Positions 7,375-16,359 of a stretch of 64,000 bases of DNA are shown piece by piece. Position 1 is the stretch's first letter; the number at the start of each line of letters is the position of its first letter. The DNA comes from Paracoccaceae bacterium. Lineage in GTDB: Bacteria; Pseudomonadota; Alphaproteobacteria; Rhodobacterales; Rhodobacteraceae. Below the pieces are notes generated by a model, which was not told where the DNA came from, did not search any database, and saw only the letters and a list, made by a program, of their open reading frames with translations. Location: positions 32,213 through 96,212 of the forward strand of contig JALEGX010000161.1 of the NCBI GenBank assembly GCA_022763485.1, in the 5' to 3' direction. The translations under genes and the position numbers were made by a program.

Positions 7375-9321
7375 ATGAGCGAACCCCAAGTCCTCTGGCG
7401 CCCTGACGCAGATCGCTATGCGCAAACCCGGCTGTCCCGGTTCTGGACCGCCGCCGAAGATCGCGCCGCGCGCCGCTTTGCCGACTATCAGGATCTGCAC
7501 GACTGGTCAGTGCAGAGCGACGGTGACTTCTGGGCGCTGGCCTGGGAGTTCTGCGGCCTGGTGGGCAAGCCCGGCGAAACCGCCCTGCGGTCGCATGAAG
7601 ATCCACTGCAGGCCCGGTTTTTCCCCGATGCGCGCCTGAACGTGGTGGAGACGTTTTTGAAGAACGCAGATGACCGCGAAGCGATTGTCTTTGTCGCCGA
7701 AGACGGGCAGCGCATGGTCTGGACCCGGGCACGGCTGAAGCAGGAGGTCACCGAACTGGCCGCCGCCCTGCGCGACGAAGGCGTGGTCGCGGGCGATCAT
7801 GTCGTGGGCTATGTCCCCAATATGCCCCAGACCGTGGCCGCGATGCTGGCGACCGCCTCGCTTGGTGCGGTCTGGTCCTCCTGCGCGCCAGAAAGCGGTC
7901 CGGATGTGGTGGTCGATCGGTTTGGTCAGATCGCGCCCAAGCTGATGTTTGCCGCCGATGGCTATCACTATGGCGGCAAGGTCTTCGACACCCGTGCCGC
8001 AATTGCCGAAGTTGCCGCCCGCGTGCCCACCATCACCAAAACCGTGGTCTGGCCCTTTGCCCATTCGGCGCAGGATCTGCCCGAGGGGATGCAGGCTTAT
8101 GACGCCTTCAAACAGGTCAACGCTCCGGAACTGGTCTGCCAGCCGATGGGGTTCCGCGATCCGCTTTACGTGATGTTTTCCTCTGGCACGACGGGCAAGC
8201 CCAAATGCATCGAACATTCCGGCGGCGGCACGTTGCTGCGGCTCTTGGTGGAACACCAGCTGCACAGCGATGTGCGCGCCGGTGATCGCCTGTTCTACTA
8301 CACCACCTGCAACTGGATGATGTGGAACTGGCAGGTTGCGGCGCTGGCGTCCGAGGCGACCATCGTACTGTATGACGGAAACCCGATGTATCCCGGCATG
8401 TCGCGCCTGTTTGACCTGGCCCAGTCAGAGCGGCTGACACATCTGGGTGTCTCGGCCAAATTCATTGATGCGACGCTGAAGCGCCGCACCCGTCCGATTG
8501 CCAGCCATGATCTGGCCGATCTGCGGGTGGTGCTCTCGACCGGATCCCCGCTGTCGCCGGAAGGGTTTTCCCATGTCTATACCGACTGGAAGGCGGATGT
8601 GCAGCTGGCCTCGATCTGTGGCGGCACCGATATCCTGGGCGCGTTCATCGGTGGGTGTCCGGCGCTACCGGTGCATCGCGGGGAAATTCCCTGTGCGACG
8701 CTGGGACTGGACGTGGCAACGCTGGACGACACCGGCACGCCGATCACGGGCCAAGCGGGCGAGCTGGTCTGCCGCAATGCGCATCCCTCCATGCCGACGC
8801 GGTTCCTGAACGATCCGGACAATGCACGCTATCGGTCGTCCTACTTCGAAACCTACCCGAACATCTGGCGTCAGGGCGATTACACCATCCGCACCGAGGC
8901 CGGGGGCTTTGTGGTGCTGGGCCGGTCTGATGCCACGCTCAATCCCGGTGGCGTACGGATCGGAACAGCAGAGATCTATCGCCAGCTGGACAAGGTGGAT
9001 GAGGTGGCCGAAGCCGTGGTTGTCGGGCAGAGCTACGACAATGATGTGCGGGTCGTTCTGTTCGTCTCGTTGGCCGAAGGCGCCGCGCTGGACGACGCGC
9101 TGACCAGACGCATCAAGACCGGCATCCGCCAGAACGCGTCCCCCCGCCATGTCCCGGCCAAGATCATCGCCGTCGCAGATATCCCGCACACCAAATCCGG
9201 CAAGATCGCCGAACTGGCCGTGCGCGACGTCGTCAACAATCAACCGGTCCGCAATCTGTCCGGCCTCGCCAATCCGGCAGCGCTCGACCTCTTTGCGAAC
9301 CACCCCGAGCTTACCGCCTGA
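7375..9321 (+). CDS. aacS: Acetoacetyl-CoA synthetase
   Basis: 648 aa, the usual size for acetoacetate-CoA ligase (AMP-forming, ANL superfamily). The start MSEPQVLWRPD is chosen because the frame further upstream covers the divergent promoter. Motifs: P-loop-like VMFSSGTTGKPK (about 266-278), the core LGRSDATLNPGGVRIGTAE, and the C-terminal catalytic lysine region HTKSGKIAE (about 603-612). It makes acetoacetyl-CoA from acetoacetate, ATP and CoA. The downstream dehydrocarnitine cleavage enzyme releases acetoacetate, so this gene recovers that carbon for thiolysis to acetyl-CoA. It is the first gene of a plus-strand unit with BKACE 16 bp downstream. Confidence 0.92.
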   Translation: MSEPQVLWRPDADRYAQTRLSRFWTAAEDRAARRFADYQDLHDWSVQSDGDFWALAWEFCGLVGKPGETALRSHEDPLQARFFPDARLNVVETFLKNADDREAIVFVAEDGQRMVWTRARLKQEVTELAAALRDEGVVAGDHVVGYVPNMPQTVAAMLATASLGAVWSSCAPESGPDVVVDRFGQIAPKLMFAADGYHYGGKVFDTRAAIAEVAARVPTITKTVVWPFAHSAQDLPEGMQAYDAFKQVNAPELVCQPMGFRDPLYVMFSSGTTGKPKCIEHSGGGTLLRLLVEHQLHSDVRAGDRLFYYTTCNWMMWNWQVAALASEATIVLYDGNPMYPGMSRLFDLAQSERLTHLGVSAKFIDATLKRRTRPIASHDLADLRVVLSTGSPLSPEGFSHVYTDWKADVQLASICGGTDILGAFIGGCPALPVHRGEIPCATLGLDVATLDDTGTPITGQAGELVCRNAHPSMPTRFLNDPDNARYRSSYFETYPNIWRQGDYTIRTEAGGFVVLGRSDATLNPGGVRIGTAEIYRQLDKVDEVAEAVVVGQSYDNDVRVVLFVSLAEGAALDDALTRRIKTGIRQNASPRHVPAKIIAVADIPHTKSGKIAELAVRDVVNNQPVRNLSGLANPAALDLFANHPELTA

Positions 9322-9337
9322 CAAAAGGATCCATGTC

Positions 9338-10255
9338 ATGCCTCTTTCCATGAACCGCGAAGTCTTTATCACCTGCGCCGTCACCGGGTCCGGTGGCACT
9401 CAGGACAAGTCGCCGCACGTCCCGCGCAGCCCCGAGCAGATCGCCAACTCCGCCATCGAGGCTGCCAAAGCGGGCGCAGCCGTCGTGCATTGTCACGTGC
9501 GCGACCCCGAAACCGGTGCGCCCAGCCGTGATCTGGCGCTCTATCGTGAACTGACCGACCGCATCCGCGACGCCGAGGTCGACGTGGTTCTGAACCTGAC
9601 CGCGGGCATGGGCGGTGACATCGTGTTCGGTTCGACCGAAAGCCCCTTCCCCGTGAACGAAGCCGCGACCGACATGATCGGCGCGACCGAGCGCATGGCC
9701 CATATCGCGGAATGCCTGCCCGAGATCTGCACGCTGGACTGCGGCACCATGAACTTTGCCGAAGCCGATTACGTCATGACCAACACGCCCGGCATGCTGC
9801 GCGCCATGGGTCAGATGATGACCGACCTGGGCGTGAAGCCGGAAATCGAAGCCTTTGATACCGGCCACCTGTGGTTCGCGACACAGCTGGTCAAGGAAGG
9901 CATCCTGACCTCGCCCGCGCTGGTGCAGCTCTGCATGGGTGTGCCGTGGGGGGCGCCGAATGACCTGAACACCTTCATGGCGATGGTCAACAACGTGCCA
10001 TCGGACTGGACCTGGTCGGCGTTCAGCCTGGGCCGGGACCAGATGCCTTATGCCGCGGCTTCGGTGCTGGCGGGCGGCAACATCCGTGTGGGCCTTGAGG
10101 ACAACCTGTTCCTGGACAAGGGCGTGCTGGCGACCAACGCACAGCTGGTCGAACGCGCGGTGACCGTGGTGGAGAACATGGGCGCCAAGATCATCGGTCC
10201 CGACGCGGTGCGCGAAAAACTGGGCCTGACCAAACGCGCACCGGTGGCGAAGTAA
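9338..10255 (+). CDS. 3-keto acid cleavage enzyme (BKACE), dehydrocarnitine:acetyl-CoA type
   Basis: 305 aa BKACE (DUF849) enzyme. The start MPLSMNREVF has AAGGA eight bases upstream; the longer frame lies inside aacS in another frame. Metal-binding histidines are visible in VHCHVRDPETG (H51, H53) and the late acidic motif in VGLEDNLFLDKG. The family cleaves beta-keto acids with acetyl-CoA. Next to carnitine dehydrogenase, the reaction should be 3-dehydrocarnitine plus acetyl-CoA giving betainyl-CoA plus acetoacetate. Acetoacetate is taken by the upstream synthetase and betainyl-CoA by the thioesterase domain encoded downstream. Confidence 0.9.
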   Translation: MPLSMNREVFITCAVTGSGGTQDKSPHVPRSPEQIANSAIEAAKAGAAVVHCHVRDPETGAPSRDLALYRELTDRIRDAEVDVVLNLTAGMGGDIVFGSTESPFPVNEAATDMIGATERMAHIAECLPEICTLDCGTMNFAEADYVMTNTPGMLRAMGQMMTDLGVKPEIEAFDTGHLWFATQLVKEGILTSPALVQLCMGVPWGAPNDLNTFMAMVNNVPSDWTWSAFSLGRDQMPYAAASVLAGGNIRVGLEDNLFLDKGVLATNAQLVERAVTVVENMGAKIIGPDAVREKLGLTKRAPVAK

Positions 10256-10277
10256 GCCCTTGAACGAACCGGAGGGA

Positions 10278-10320
10278 TTGGGGGCCAGCCCCCAAACCCC
10301 CGGAGTATTTTCGCCAAGAA
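10278..10320 (+). repeat. REP-like hairpin with GGAGTATTTT tail
   Basis: The hairpin TTGGGGG-CCAG-CCCCCAA (10278-10295) is followed by ACCCCCGGAGTATTTTCGCCAAGAAG. From memory, this GC hairpin plus a CCCCCGGAGTATTTTT-like tail is a frequent intergenic element in Rhodobacteraceae genomes. It sits in the 98-bp gap between BKACE and carnitine dehydrogenase. Only one copy was found in this window. Confidence 0.5.
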
Positions 10321-10353
10321 GAAAGACCCTTGGCTGCTCTGGAGAATGACGTC

Positions 10354-11775
10354 ATGAAAAAAGCAACAATCGTCGGTGGCGGCGTAATCGGGGGCGGCTG
10401 GGTCGCCCGTTTTCTGCTGAACGGCTGGAAGGTCTCGGTCTTTGACCCCGATCCTCAGGCCGAGCGCAAGATCAGCGAAGTTCTGGCCAACGCGCGCCGC
10501 TCGCTGCCCTCGCTTTATGACAAGGCGCTGCCGGCGGAAGGTGAATTGACCTTTCACAGCGACATGGGCGAGGCGCTGGCGGGCGCGTCCTGGGTGCAGG
10601 AAAGCGTGCCGGAACGGCTGGACCTGAAACACAAGATCCACGCCCAGATCAATGAGCTGGCCCCGGCAGAGGCCGTCATCGGGTCGTCGACCTCGGGCTT
10701 CAAGCCTTCGGAACTGAACGAAAAAGGCGCGCGCGTGATCGTGGCGCACCCGTTCAACCCGGTCTACCTGTTGCCGCTGGTCGAACTGGTGGGCGATGCG
10801 GACACCTGCGAGAACGCCTCGGACGTCCTGCGCTCGGTGGGGATGTACCCGCTGACCGTGCGCAAGGAGATCGACGCGCATATCGCCGACCGACTGCTGG
10901 AGGCCGTGTGGCGCGAAGGCCTGTGGCTGATCAAGGACGGCATCTGCACCACCGAGGAGCTGGATGAGGCGATCCGCATGGGCTTTGGCCTGCGGTGGGC
11001 GCAGATGGGTCTGTTCGAAACCTACCGCATCGCCGGTGGCGAAGCGGGCATGAAGCATTTCATGGCACAATTCGGCCCGGCCTTGGCCTGGGAATGGACC
11101 AAGCTGATGGATGTTCCCGAGTTCACCGATGAGCTGGTCGACCTGATCGCCGGTCAGTCGGACGCACAATCGGGTCATATGTCGATCCGCGAACTGGAGC
11201 GCCTGCGCGACGACAACCTGGTGGGCATGATGCGCGCCCTGAAGAAATCCGGCAGCGGCGCGGGCGGCACGATCAACGCGCATGAGGCCATGTTGCCGAC
11301 ACCCGAAGCCGCCGAGCTGCCCGTCACCGTCAACCGCCCGGTGCCGCAAAGCTGGACCGATTACAACGGCCACATGAATGAGGCGCATTACATCGAGGCC
11401 TCGGCCCAGGCGACCGATCGTTTCATGGAGATGATCGGCTGCGACGCGGACTACATCGCTGCAGGCGGCAGCTATTTCACCGTAGAAAACCACGTGCGTT
11501 TCCTGGACGAGCTGCACGAGGGTGACTTGCTGACCATCACCACCCAGGTGCTGAAGGGCGAAGGCAAGAAGATGCACCTGTTCCACCGCCTGCATGGCGC
11601 GGAGGGTCAGCTGGCAGCGACGGTTGAAACCCTGCTGTTGCACATGGACCTGAACGCGCGCGGCACCTCGCTGCCGTCGGAGGCGGTTGCCGACAAGCTG
11701 GCGTCTTACGCCGCCGCACACGCCGGCCTGGACAAGCCCGAAGGGGCCGGTCGTCACGTCGGTCAGCGCGGCTGA
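10354..11775 (+). CDS. L-carnitine dehydrogenase fused to betainyl-CoA thioesterase
   Basis: 473 aa from the ATG at 10354, which has GGAG nine bases upstream and gives MKKATIVGGGVIGGGW; a TTG at 10330 would add eight residues. The N-terminal part (about 1-315) is a 3-hydroxyacyl-CoA-dehydrogenase-like NAD enzyme with GGGVIGGGW at 8-16 and VAHPFNPVYLLPLVE. The C-terminal part (about 325-460) is a 4HBT hotdog thioesterase with WTDYNGHMNEAHY. The first half oxidises L-carnitine to 3-dehydrocarnitine, and the second is expected to hydrolyse betainyl-CoA to glycine betaine. Such fusions are known in alphaproteobacteria, for example Sinorhizobium. The two domains catalyse the steps before and after the BKACE reaction encoded upstream. 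Confidence 0.92.
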   Translation: MKKATIVGGGVIGGGWVARFLLNGWKVSVFDPDPQAERKISEVLANARRSLPSLYDKALPAEGELTFHSDMGEALAGASWVQESVPERLDLKHKIHAQINELAPAEAVIGSSTSGFKPSELNEKGARVIVAHPFNPVYLLPLVELVGDADTCENASDVLRSVGMYPLTVRKEIDAHIADRLLEAVWREGLWLIKDGICTTEELDEAIRMGFGLRWAQMGLFETYRIAGGEAGMKHFMAQFGPALAWEWTKLMDVPEFTDELVDLIAGQSDAQSGHMSIRELERLRDDNLVGMMRALKKSGSGAGGTINAHEAMLPTPEAAELPVTVNRPVPQSWTDYNGHMNEAHYIEASAQATDRFMEMIGCDADYIAAGGSYFTVENHVRFLDELHEGDLLTITTQVLKGEGKKMHLFHRLHGAEGQLAATVETLLLHMDLNARGTSLPSEAVADKLASYAAAHAGLDKPEGAGRHVGQRG

Positions 11776-12013
11776 AGATTGGCTGCGCAGCACAGTCCAC
11801 GACATGGGTTCTCCAGCCTAAGCGGGTGAGCTGCGCAGCCATGAGAGAGCGTGACGGAAATCCCTGTCTCCATCAAGTTCTCCCCCTGATCGCAGCCCGT
11901 TGTTACAGCGACGGGTTGCGGTCAACACGATGTCCGCCAAAGCGGGCAAAACCGGTCCTGTGGATTCGGTAAGGCAGGGAATGTTCTTTGACAAGCAACG
12001 GGAGGAAGTTTTC

Positions 12014-13705
12014 GTGTCTGAAGATAATTCCAACAGCCACCTGGTGGCCAAGTCCGGGTTCTTTACCGGTCTTCATCCGGGCATGAGCATCGCCGCAAAG
12101 GGGATGATCGCAGCCTTTGTGATCTTTACGGTCATGAATGTCGAATTTGCCGGTGGTGTCTACAAATCGATCCGCAGCTGGATCGAAAACGGCCTAAGTT
12201 TCTACTATATCACGCTGTTTTCCGTCGGGCTGTTCGTCTGCTTTTGGCTGATGTTCTCGAAGTACGGGAAAATCCGGCTGGGCGACGATGACTCGCGCCC
12301 CGAGTTCAGCAACTTCAGCTGGTTCTCGATGCTGTTTTCGGCCGGGATCGGGATTGGCATCCTGTTCTTCGGCGTGGCTGAGCCGATCTTCTACTTCGAC
12401 AACTCCGCCGTCTGGGGCTATCCCAACAACCCCCACGCAGATCTGCGCGGTCACAGCGAAATGGATATGCAGCGCGCGGTTGATGCGATGCGCGTCACGT
12501 TCTTCCACTGGGGGTTCCACGGATGGGCGTTTTACGTGCTTGTTGGCCTTAGCCTTGCCTACTTTGGTTTCCGCAAGAAACTGCCGCTGACTTTGCGCTC
12601 GGCGCTTTATCCGCTGATTGGCGAGCGGATTTATGGCCCTTGGGGCCACGCGGTAGACCTGCTTGCGGTGTTCGGCACGGTGTTTGGCGTCGCGACCTCT
12701 CTGGGTCTGGGCGTAAGCCAGATGGCGGCGGGGTTGAACCACCTGTTCGGCGTCGATCCCGGCACCGGCACCAAGCTGGTTCTGATCGCGGTGGTGTCGG
12801 TGATTGCGACGATCTCGGCGGTTTCGGGTGTCGGCAAAGGCATTCGCATTCTTTCTGAATGGAACATCTGGCTGTCGATTGTACTGCTGGGCGCCTTTGT
12901 GATCTTTGGCCCGTTCCAATGGCTGATGGGCTTCTTCATCACAAGCATTGGCGATTATGTCGCCAGCTTTGTCCCGATGGGTTTCTGGACCGCAACCGAA
13001 GGCGACGAGATCGCCTGGCAAGGGGGCTGGACCATCTTCTATTGGGGGTGGTGGATTTCCTGGTCGCCTTTCGTTGGCGTGTTCATCGCCCGTATTTCGC
13101 GTGGCCGCACCATCCGTGAGTTTATGGTCGGTGTGATGTTCGTGCCCACGACGATTGCGTTCTTCTGGCTGTGCATGTTTGGCGGCAACGCGATCTGGCA
13201 GGAACTGCACATGGGCGCTGGCGTTGCTTCGGCGGACGGCGCGGGCATCATCCAGACCGTACGCGACTGGAACCTGCCGAATGCGCTGTTCGGCACGATC
13301 AACAATATCGGCGCGACAAGCTGGATGGGCGACATGAGCTGGGTCAGCTGGCCAATGTCGCTGCTGGCGACCTTCCTGTTGTTCTCGTGGTTCATCACCT
13401 CGTCGGACTCGGGCACGCTGGTCATCACCACGATGCTGTCGATGGGTGACGACAATCCGCCCAAGAAGTTCCGCATCATCTGGGGTCTTGGTGAGGGTGT
13501 TGTGGCCGCTGCCCTGCTTCTTGCAGGTGGTTTGGGCGCCCTGCAAACCGCCTCTATCGCCGCGGCATTCCCGATCTCTTTCGTGTTGATCGCAATGATC
13601 TGGGGATTGCTGAAATCCCTGAACGAAGACCCTTCGGCGGTATCCGCGTCTATCCAAGGCGTTGCACCGGATGGAACCCGGATCAAACAGGACTTGCGCG
13701 CCTGA
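12014..13705 (+). CDS. BCCT-family betaine/carnitine/choline transporter
   Basis: 563 aa from GTG at 12014, preceded by a strong GGAGGAAG; longer frames add an unlikely polar leader. About 12 transmembrane segments are readable, and the BCCT signature GGWTIFYWGWWISWSPFVG is intact, with the SRGRTIREF continuation. It imports a quaternary ammonium substrate, probably coupled to sodium. Placed directly after carnitine dehydrogenase and facing the double CoA-transferase gene, carnitine or gamma-butyrobetaine is the likeliest cargo. DddT-type DMSP uptake is an alternative because dddD genes are often next to BCCT transporters. A strong terminator follows. Confidence 0.9.
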   Translation: MSEDNSNSHLVAKSGFFTGLHPGMSIAAKGMIAAFVIFTVMNVEFAGGVYKSIRSWIENGLSFYYITLFSVGLFVCFWLMFSKYGKIRLGDDDSRPEFSNFSWFSMLFSAGIGIGILFFGVAEPIFYFDNSAVWGYPNNPHADLRGHSEMDMQRAVDAMRVTFFHWGFHGWAFYVLVGLSLAYFGFRKKLPLTLRSALYPLIGERIYGPWGHAVDLLAVFGTVFGVATSLGLGVSQMAAGLNHLFGVDPGTGTKLVLIAVVSVIATISAVSGVGKGIRILSEWNIWLSIVLLGAFVIFGPFQWLMGFFITSIGDYVASFVPMGFWTATEGDEIAWQGGWTIFYWGWWISWSPFVGVFIARISRGRTIREFMVGVMFVPTTIAFFWLCMFGGNAIWQELHMGAGVASADGAGIIQTVRDWNLPNALFGTINNIGATSWMGDMSWVSWPMSLLATFLLFSWFITSSDSGTLVITTMLSMGDDNPPKKFRIIWGLGEGVVAAALLLAGGLGALQTASIAAAFPISFVLIAMIWGLLKSLNEDPSAVSASIQGVAPDGTRIKQDLRA

Positions 13706-13728
13706 TCCGCTCATTGAAGCAAACAAGC

Positions 13729-13765
13729 GGGGCGGTGGACATATGTCCGCCGCCCCGTCTTTTTT
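13729..13765. terminator. Rho-independent terminator after BCCT transporter
   Basis: A 12-bp stem with one G-T wobble (13729-13740 with 13745-13756, ATAT loop) is followed by GTC and six T residues. It separates the convergent transporter and CoA-transferase genes and could serve both strands. Confidence 0.8.
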
Positions 13766-13792
13766 CGGTTCAACTGTATCTGGCCGCGGCGT

Positions 13793-16255
13793 TTACTCGG
13801 GCAGGTATTTGTCCGACCAGCTGGTTCCCGCCGCGCCGTTGGCGACCATCGTTTCGATCTGATCCGCGCTGTATCCCAGCCTGCCAAGGATGGCATGGGT
13901 CTGCGCGCCGTATTTTGGCATTGGCCCCGGTATCGTAATCTTGCCCGTCGTGGGCCGGACCGCATTTGGGGCCACCAGATCGCACCAGCGCCCCATAGGA
14001 TGCTGGTCATGGCGGATCACCCGGAACGTGTCCCGCGCCAGATCGACCTCTCCCTCACTCTCAAGCTGGAGCGCGGCATCTCTGGTGTCATGCAATGAGG
14101 CCAGGGGAACTACGGTGGACTGCCCTCCGGCAAACACCTTCCGCCAATAGGCCAGAGGCTGTGCCTTGAACCGGTCCGACAGTGCCGCGTGCAAGGCGTC
14201 TTCCGGCATTTCCGTCAGATCGGCCAGGTCGGGCACACGGGCAAAGACGGCCTGCCGTTCCTCTGGCGCGGCAAAGAACATCCACTGATCGGCCGCTTGG
14301 TAGCAGTGATAGAACGGCCCCCATCCCAACGCCTCACGCCCCGACGGCTCATCAAACGGTGCCCGCCCGTCGTAGTCATACATGAATTGCGCCTGGATCA
14401 GGTTGCCCGCCCCGGCCAGCGAAGCGCGCGCCACACCGCCCTGCCCGGTTTCGCGCAGGCGCAGCAACGCCCCGCCCAGCGCCACGCAGGCACAGAAGCC
14501 AGTCAGCACGTCGATGGTTCCGAAATGTGCGTGCTCTTCGGGGGTTTCCATGCCGCCGCCGAAGCGGACCATCACGCCCGTTGCGGCCTGCGCCAGGTCA
14601 TCATAGCCCAGGTGATCCGATTTCGGCCCACGCATCGGGCCCCCAAAGGCATCCAGTTGAACAAGGATCAGTGCCGGGTTGAGCTGCGCCAAACGGTCCG
14701 GCGACAGGCCCAGCTTGTCCCGTTGTTCGTCGGTGCCGTTCATGGTGATCACATCCGCCTGCGCAATCAGCTTTGCCAGGGCCTCCTGCCCCGCCTCACT
14801 GCGCAGGTTCAACAGGATGCTCTCCTTTCCCCGTTGTGCGTGCAGGCCAAAGACCACGGTATTCCAGGGGTCGACCGAAGGTTCAACCGGCTGCACATGG
14901 GTCACCTCGGCCCCGTAGCGCGCCAGGGTCGAGCCGATAGTGGGACCGGCAATCACATTGGTCAGATCCAGAACCCTGACACCATCCAGCCAGCCGCCAC
15001 TGCCCGACACGCCGCCCGCCCGCGGGGCTTCGGCCAGCAGCGCGTCCAGGTTGGCTGCGCTGGAACCGGTCTTTTCCGCTGCGGCGGTATCGTCCAGCAA
15101 CCATGCAACATTGCCCATCTGGCGCATCTCACCATGGCGCGGATCTTCCACCCGCAGCACCAGACCTGACGCCAGCGCATGCGGATCAGCCAGCCATTCC
15201 CGGCTGAACCGCTGTGCCGTGGCCGGCGCCTTGGCGGTGCCGAACAGCTCTTCCCACTCATGCGAGGGCCGCGTCAGGAAGGCGTCCTTCATGGCGCTGG
15301 AAACCCGCGCCCGATCCGACGGGCCAACCGGATAATTGCGCAGGGACCATTCCGCGGGCCAGTCCTTCGTGTCCAGATAGGCCGAGAAGTCGGGCAGCTC
15401 ATCTGCCAAATCCTTGAGGCCAAGGGTTTCCAGCACCCGGCGCGGGTGCGTCGCGACCGATCCCGAAACCACGTAGAACCCCCGGCCATCGGCACAGGTA
15501 TAGGTGCGATAGAAAGGGTCCAGGAATTCCGAGAGTTCTTCGAACGCCAGATCCATCGGCAGCCCTTCAGCAGCGCGGCGATCCAGCTCCACTTCGCGCG
15601 GGGATTTGTAGCGTTCCGGATAATCCTCGATCTGTTCGCAGTTATAGACCAGACCTTCCAGCAGCGCAGCCGCCAGCGGCACCTCGATATGATCGCCACC
15701 ATTGCGATCACGCGCGTTCAGGGCAAACAGCACCGCCATTGCACCGAAACTCGCCCCATAAGCCGAGGCCAGGGTGAGCGGCGTGAACGAAGGGTTGATC
15801 CCCATCAGGCGACGGTTCAGCCCCATATCCGTAAACTGGCCGGTATAGGCGGCGATGACCGCCTCCCAGGCAGGCAGGTCGGCCAGGTCGGTATCGGTGG
15901 AGGCAAAACCGGGCATCGACAGATAGACCAGCTGATCATTGACGGCGCGCAACACGTCCGGCCCCAGACCCAGACGCTCCATAACTCCGGGGCGGAAGTT
16001 CTCCAGCACCACATCGGACCGGCGGGCCAGTTCGATTGCGGTCTCCCGGCCCTCTTGCGATTTCAGATCCAGCGTCAGGACCGTCTTTCCGCGCGACAGC
16101 ATGTCGAACGCGGGATCGTCAAAGGCGGGCCCGTTTGGCGGGTCGATCCGAATGACCTCGGCCCCCATGTCGGCAAGCATCATGCCGACAAGGGGCGCGG
16201 CAAGATACTGACCGAAGTCCAGAACACGGATATGCGACAGGGGGCGGTGTGTCAT
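13793..16255 (-). CDS. Double-domain CaiB/BaiF (family III) CoA-transferase
   Basis: 820 aa from MTHRPLSHIRVLDF (ATG at 16255, AAAGG upstream). Two family III CoA-transferase domains are fused: domain 1 (about 1-395) with IRVLDFGQYLAAPL and GAEVIRIDPP, domain 2 (about 430-820) with VRVLDLTNVIAGPT and GAEVTHVQPVEPS. The catalytic aspartate of the family is present in domain 2 (TIDVLTG, D582), but domain 1 has SAYGAS at that place. In this neighbourhood it should exchange CoA among carnitine, crotonobetaine and gamma-butyrobetaine. DddD, the DMSP CoA-transferase/lyase, has the same two-domain form with its aspartate in the second half, plus BCCT and LysR neighbours, so that identity must stay open. 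Confidence 0.82.
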   Translation of the reverse strand: MTHRPLSHIRVLDFGQYLAAPLVGMMLADMGAEVIRIDPPNGPAFDDPAFDMLSRGKTVLTLDLKSQEGRETAIELARRSDVVLENFRPGVMERLGLGPDVLRAVNDQLVYLSMPGFASTDTDLADLPAWEAVIAAYTGQFTDMGLNRRLMGINPSFTPLTLASAYGASFGAMAVLFALNARDRNGGDHIEVPLAAALLEGLVYNCEQIEDYPERYKSPREVELDRRAAEGLPMDLAFEELSEFLDPFYRTYTCADGRGFYVVSGSVATHPRRVLETLGLKDLADELPDFSAYLDTKDWPAEWSLRNYPVGPSDRARVSSAMKDAFLTRPSHEWEELFGTAKAPATAQRFSREWLADPHALASGLVLRVEDPRHGEMRQMGNVAWLLDDTAAAEKTGSSAANLDALLAEAPRAGGVSGSGGWLDGVRVLDLTNVIAGPTIGSTLARYGAEVTHVQPVEPSVDPWNTVVFGLHAQRGKESILLNLRSEAGQEALAKLIAQADVITMNGTDEQRDKLGLSPDRLAQLNPALILVQLDAFGGPMRGPKSDHLGYDDLAQAATGVMVRFGGGMETPEEHAHFGTIDVLTGFCACVALGGALLRLRETGQGGVARASLAGAGNLIQAQFMYDYDGRAPFDEPSGREALGWGPFYHCYQAADQWMFFAAPEERQAVFARVPDLADLTEMPEDALHAALSDRFKAQPLAYWRKVFAGGQSTVVPLASLHDTRDAALQLESEGEVDLARDTFRVIRHDQHPMGRWCDLVAPNAVRPTTGKITIPGPMPKYGAQTHAILGRLGYSADQIETMVANGAAGTSWSDKYLPE

Positions 16256-16359
16256 CGGCGGGGTACCTTTGCTGACATTGGTGTAATTCAACGAACGATG
16301 CACGACGGTCCCGGCAAAATACACTGGCCTAAAACACATGCAGCCCATAGAAAAATGTT

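Noticed and set aside
10048..11805. 585-codon minus-strand frame opposite carnitine dehydrogenase
   Set aside because: Shadow of the real gene; low-complexity composition (QAxAH, RxRR runs) and no plausible start site.
12194..13726. 510-codon minus-strand frame opposite the BCCT transporter
   Set aside because: Composition is strongly Arg/His/Asp with no hydrophobic core or motif, while the plus strand encodes an intact BCCT signature.
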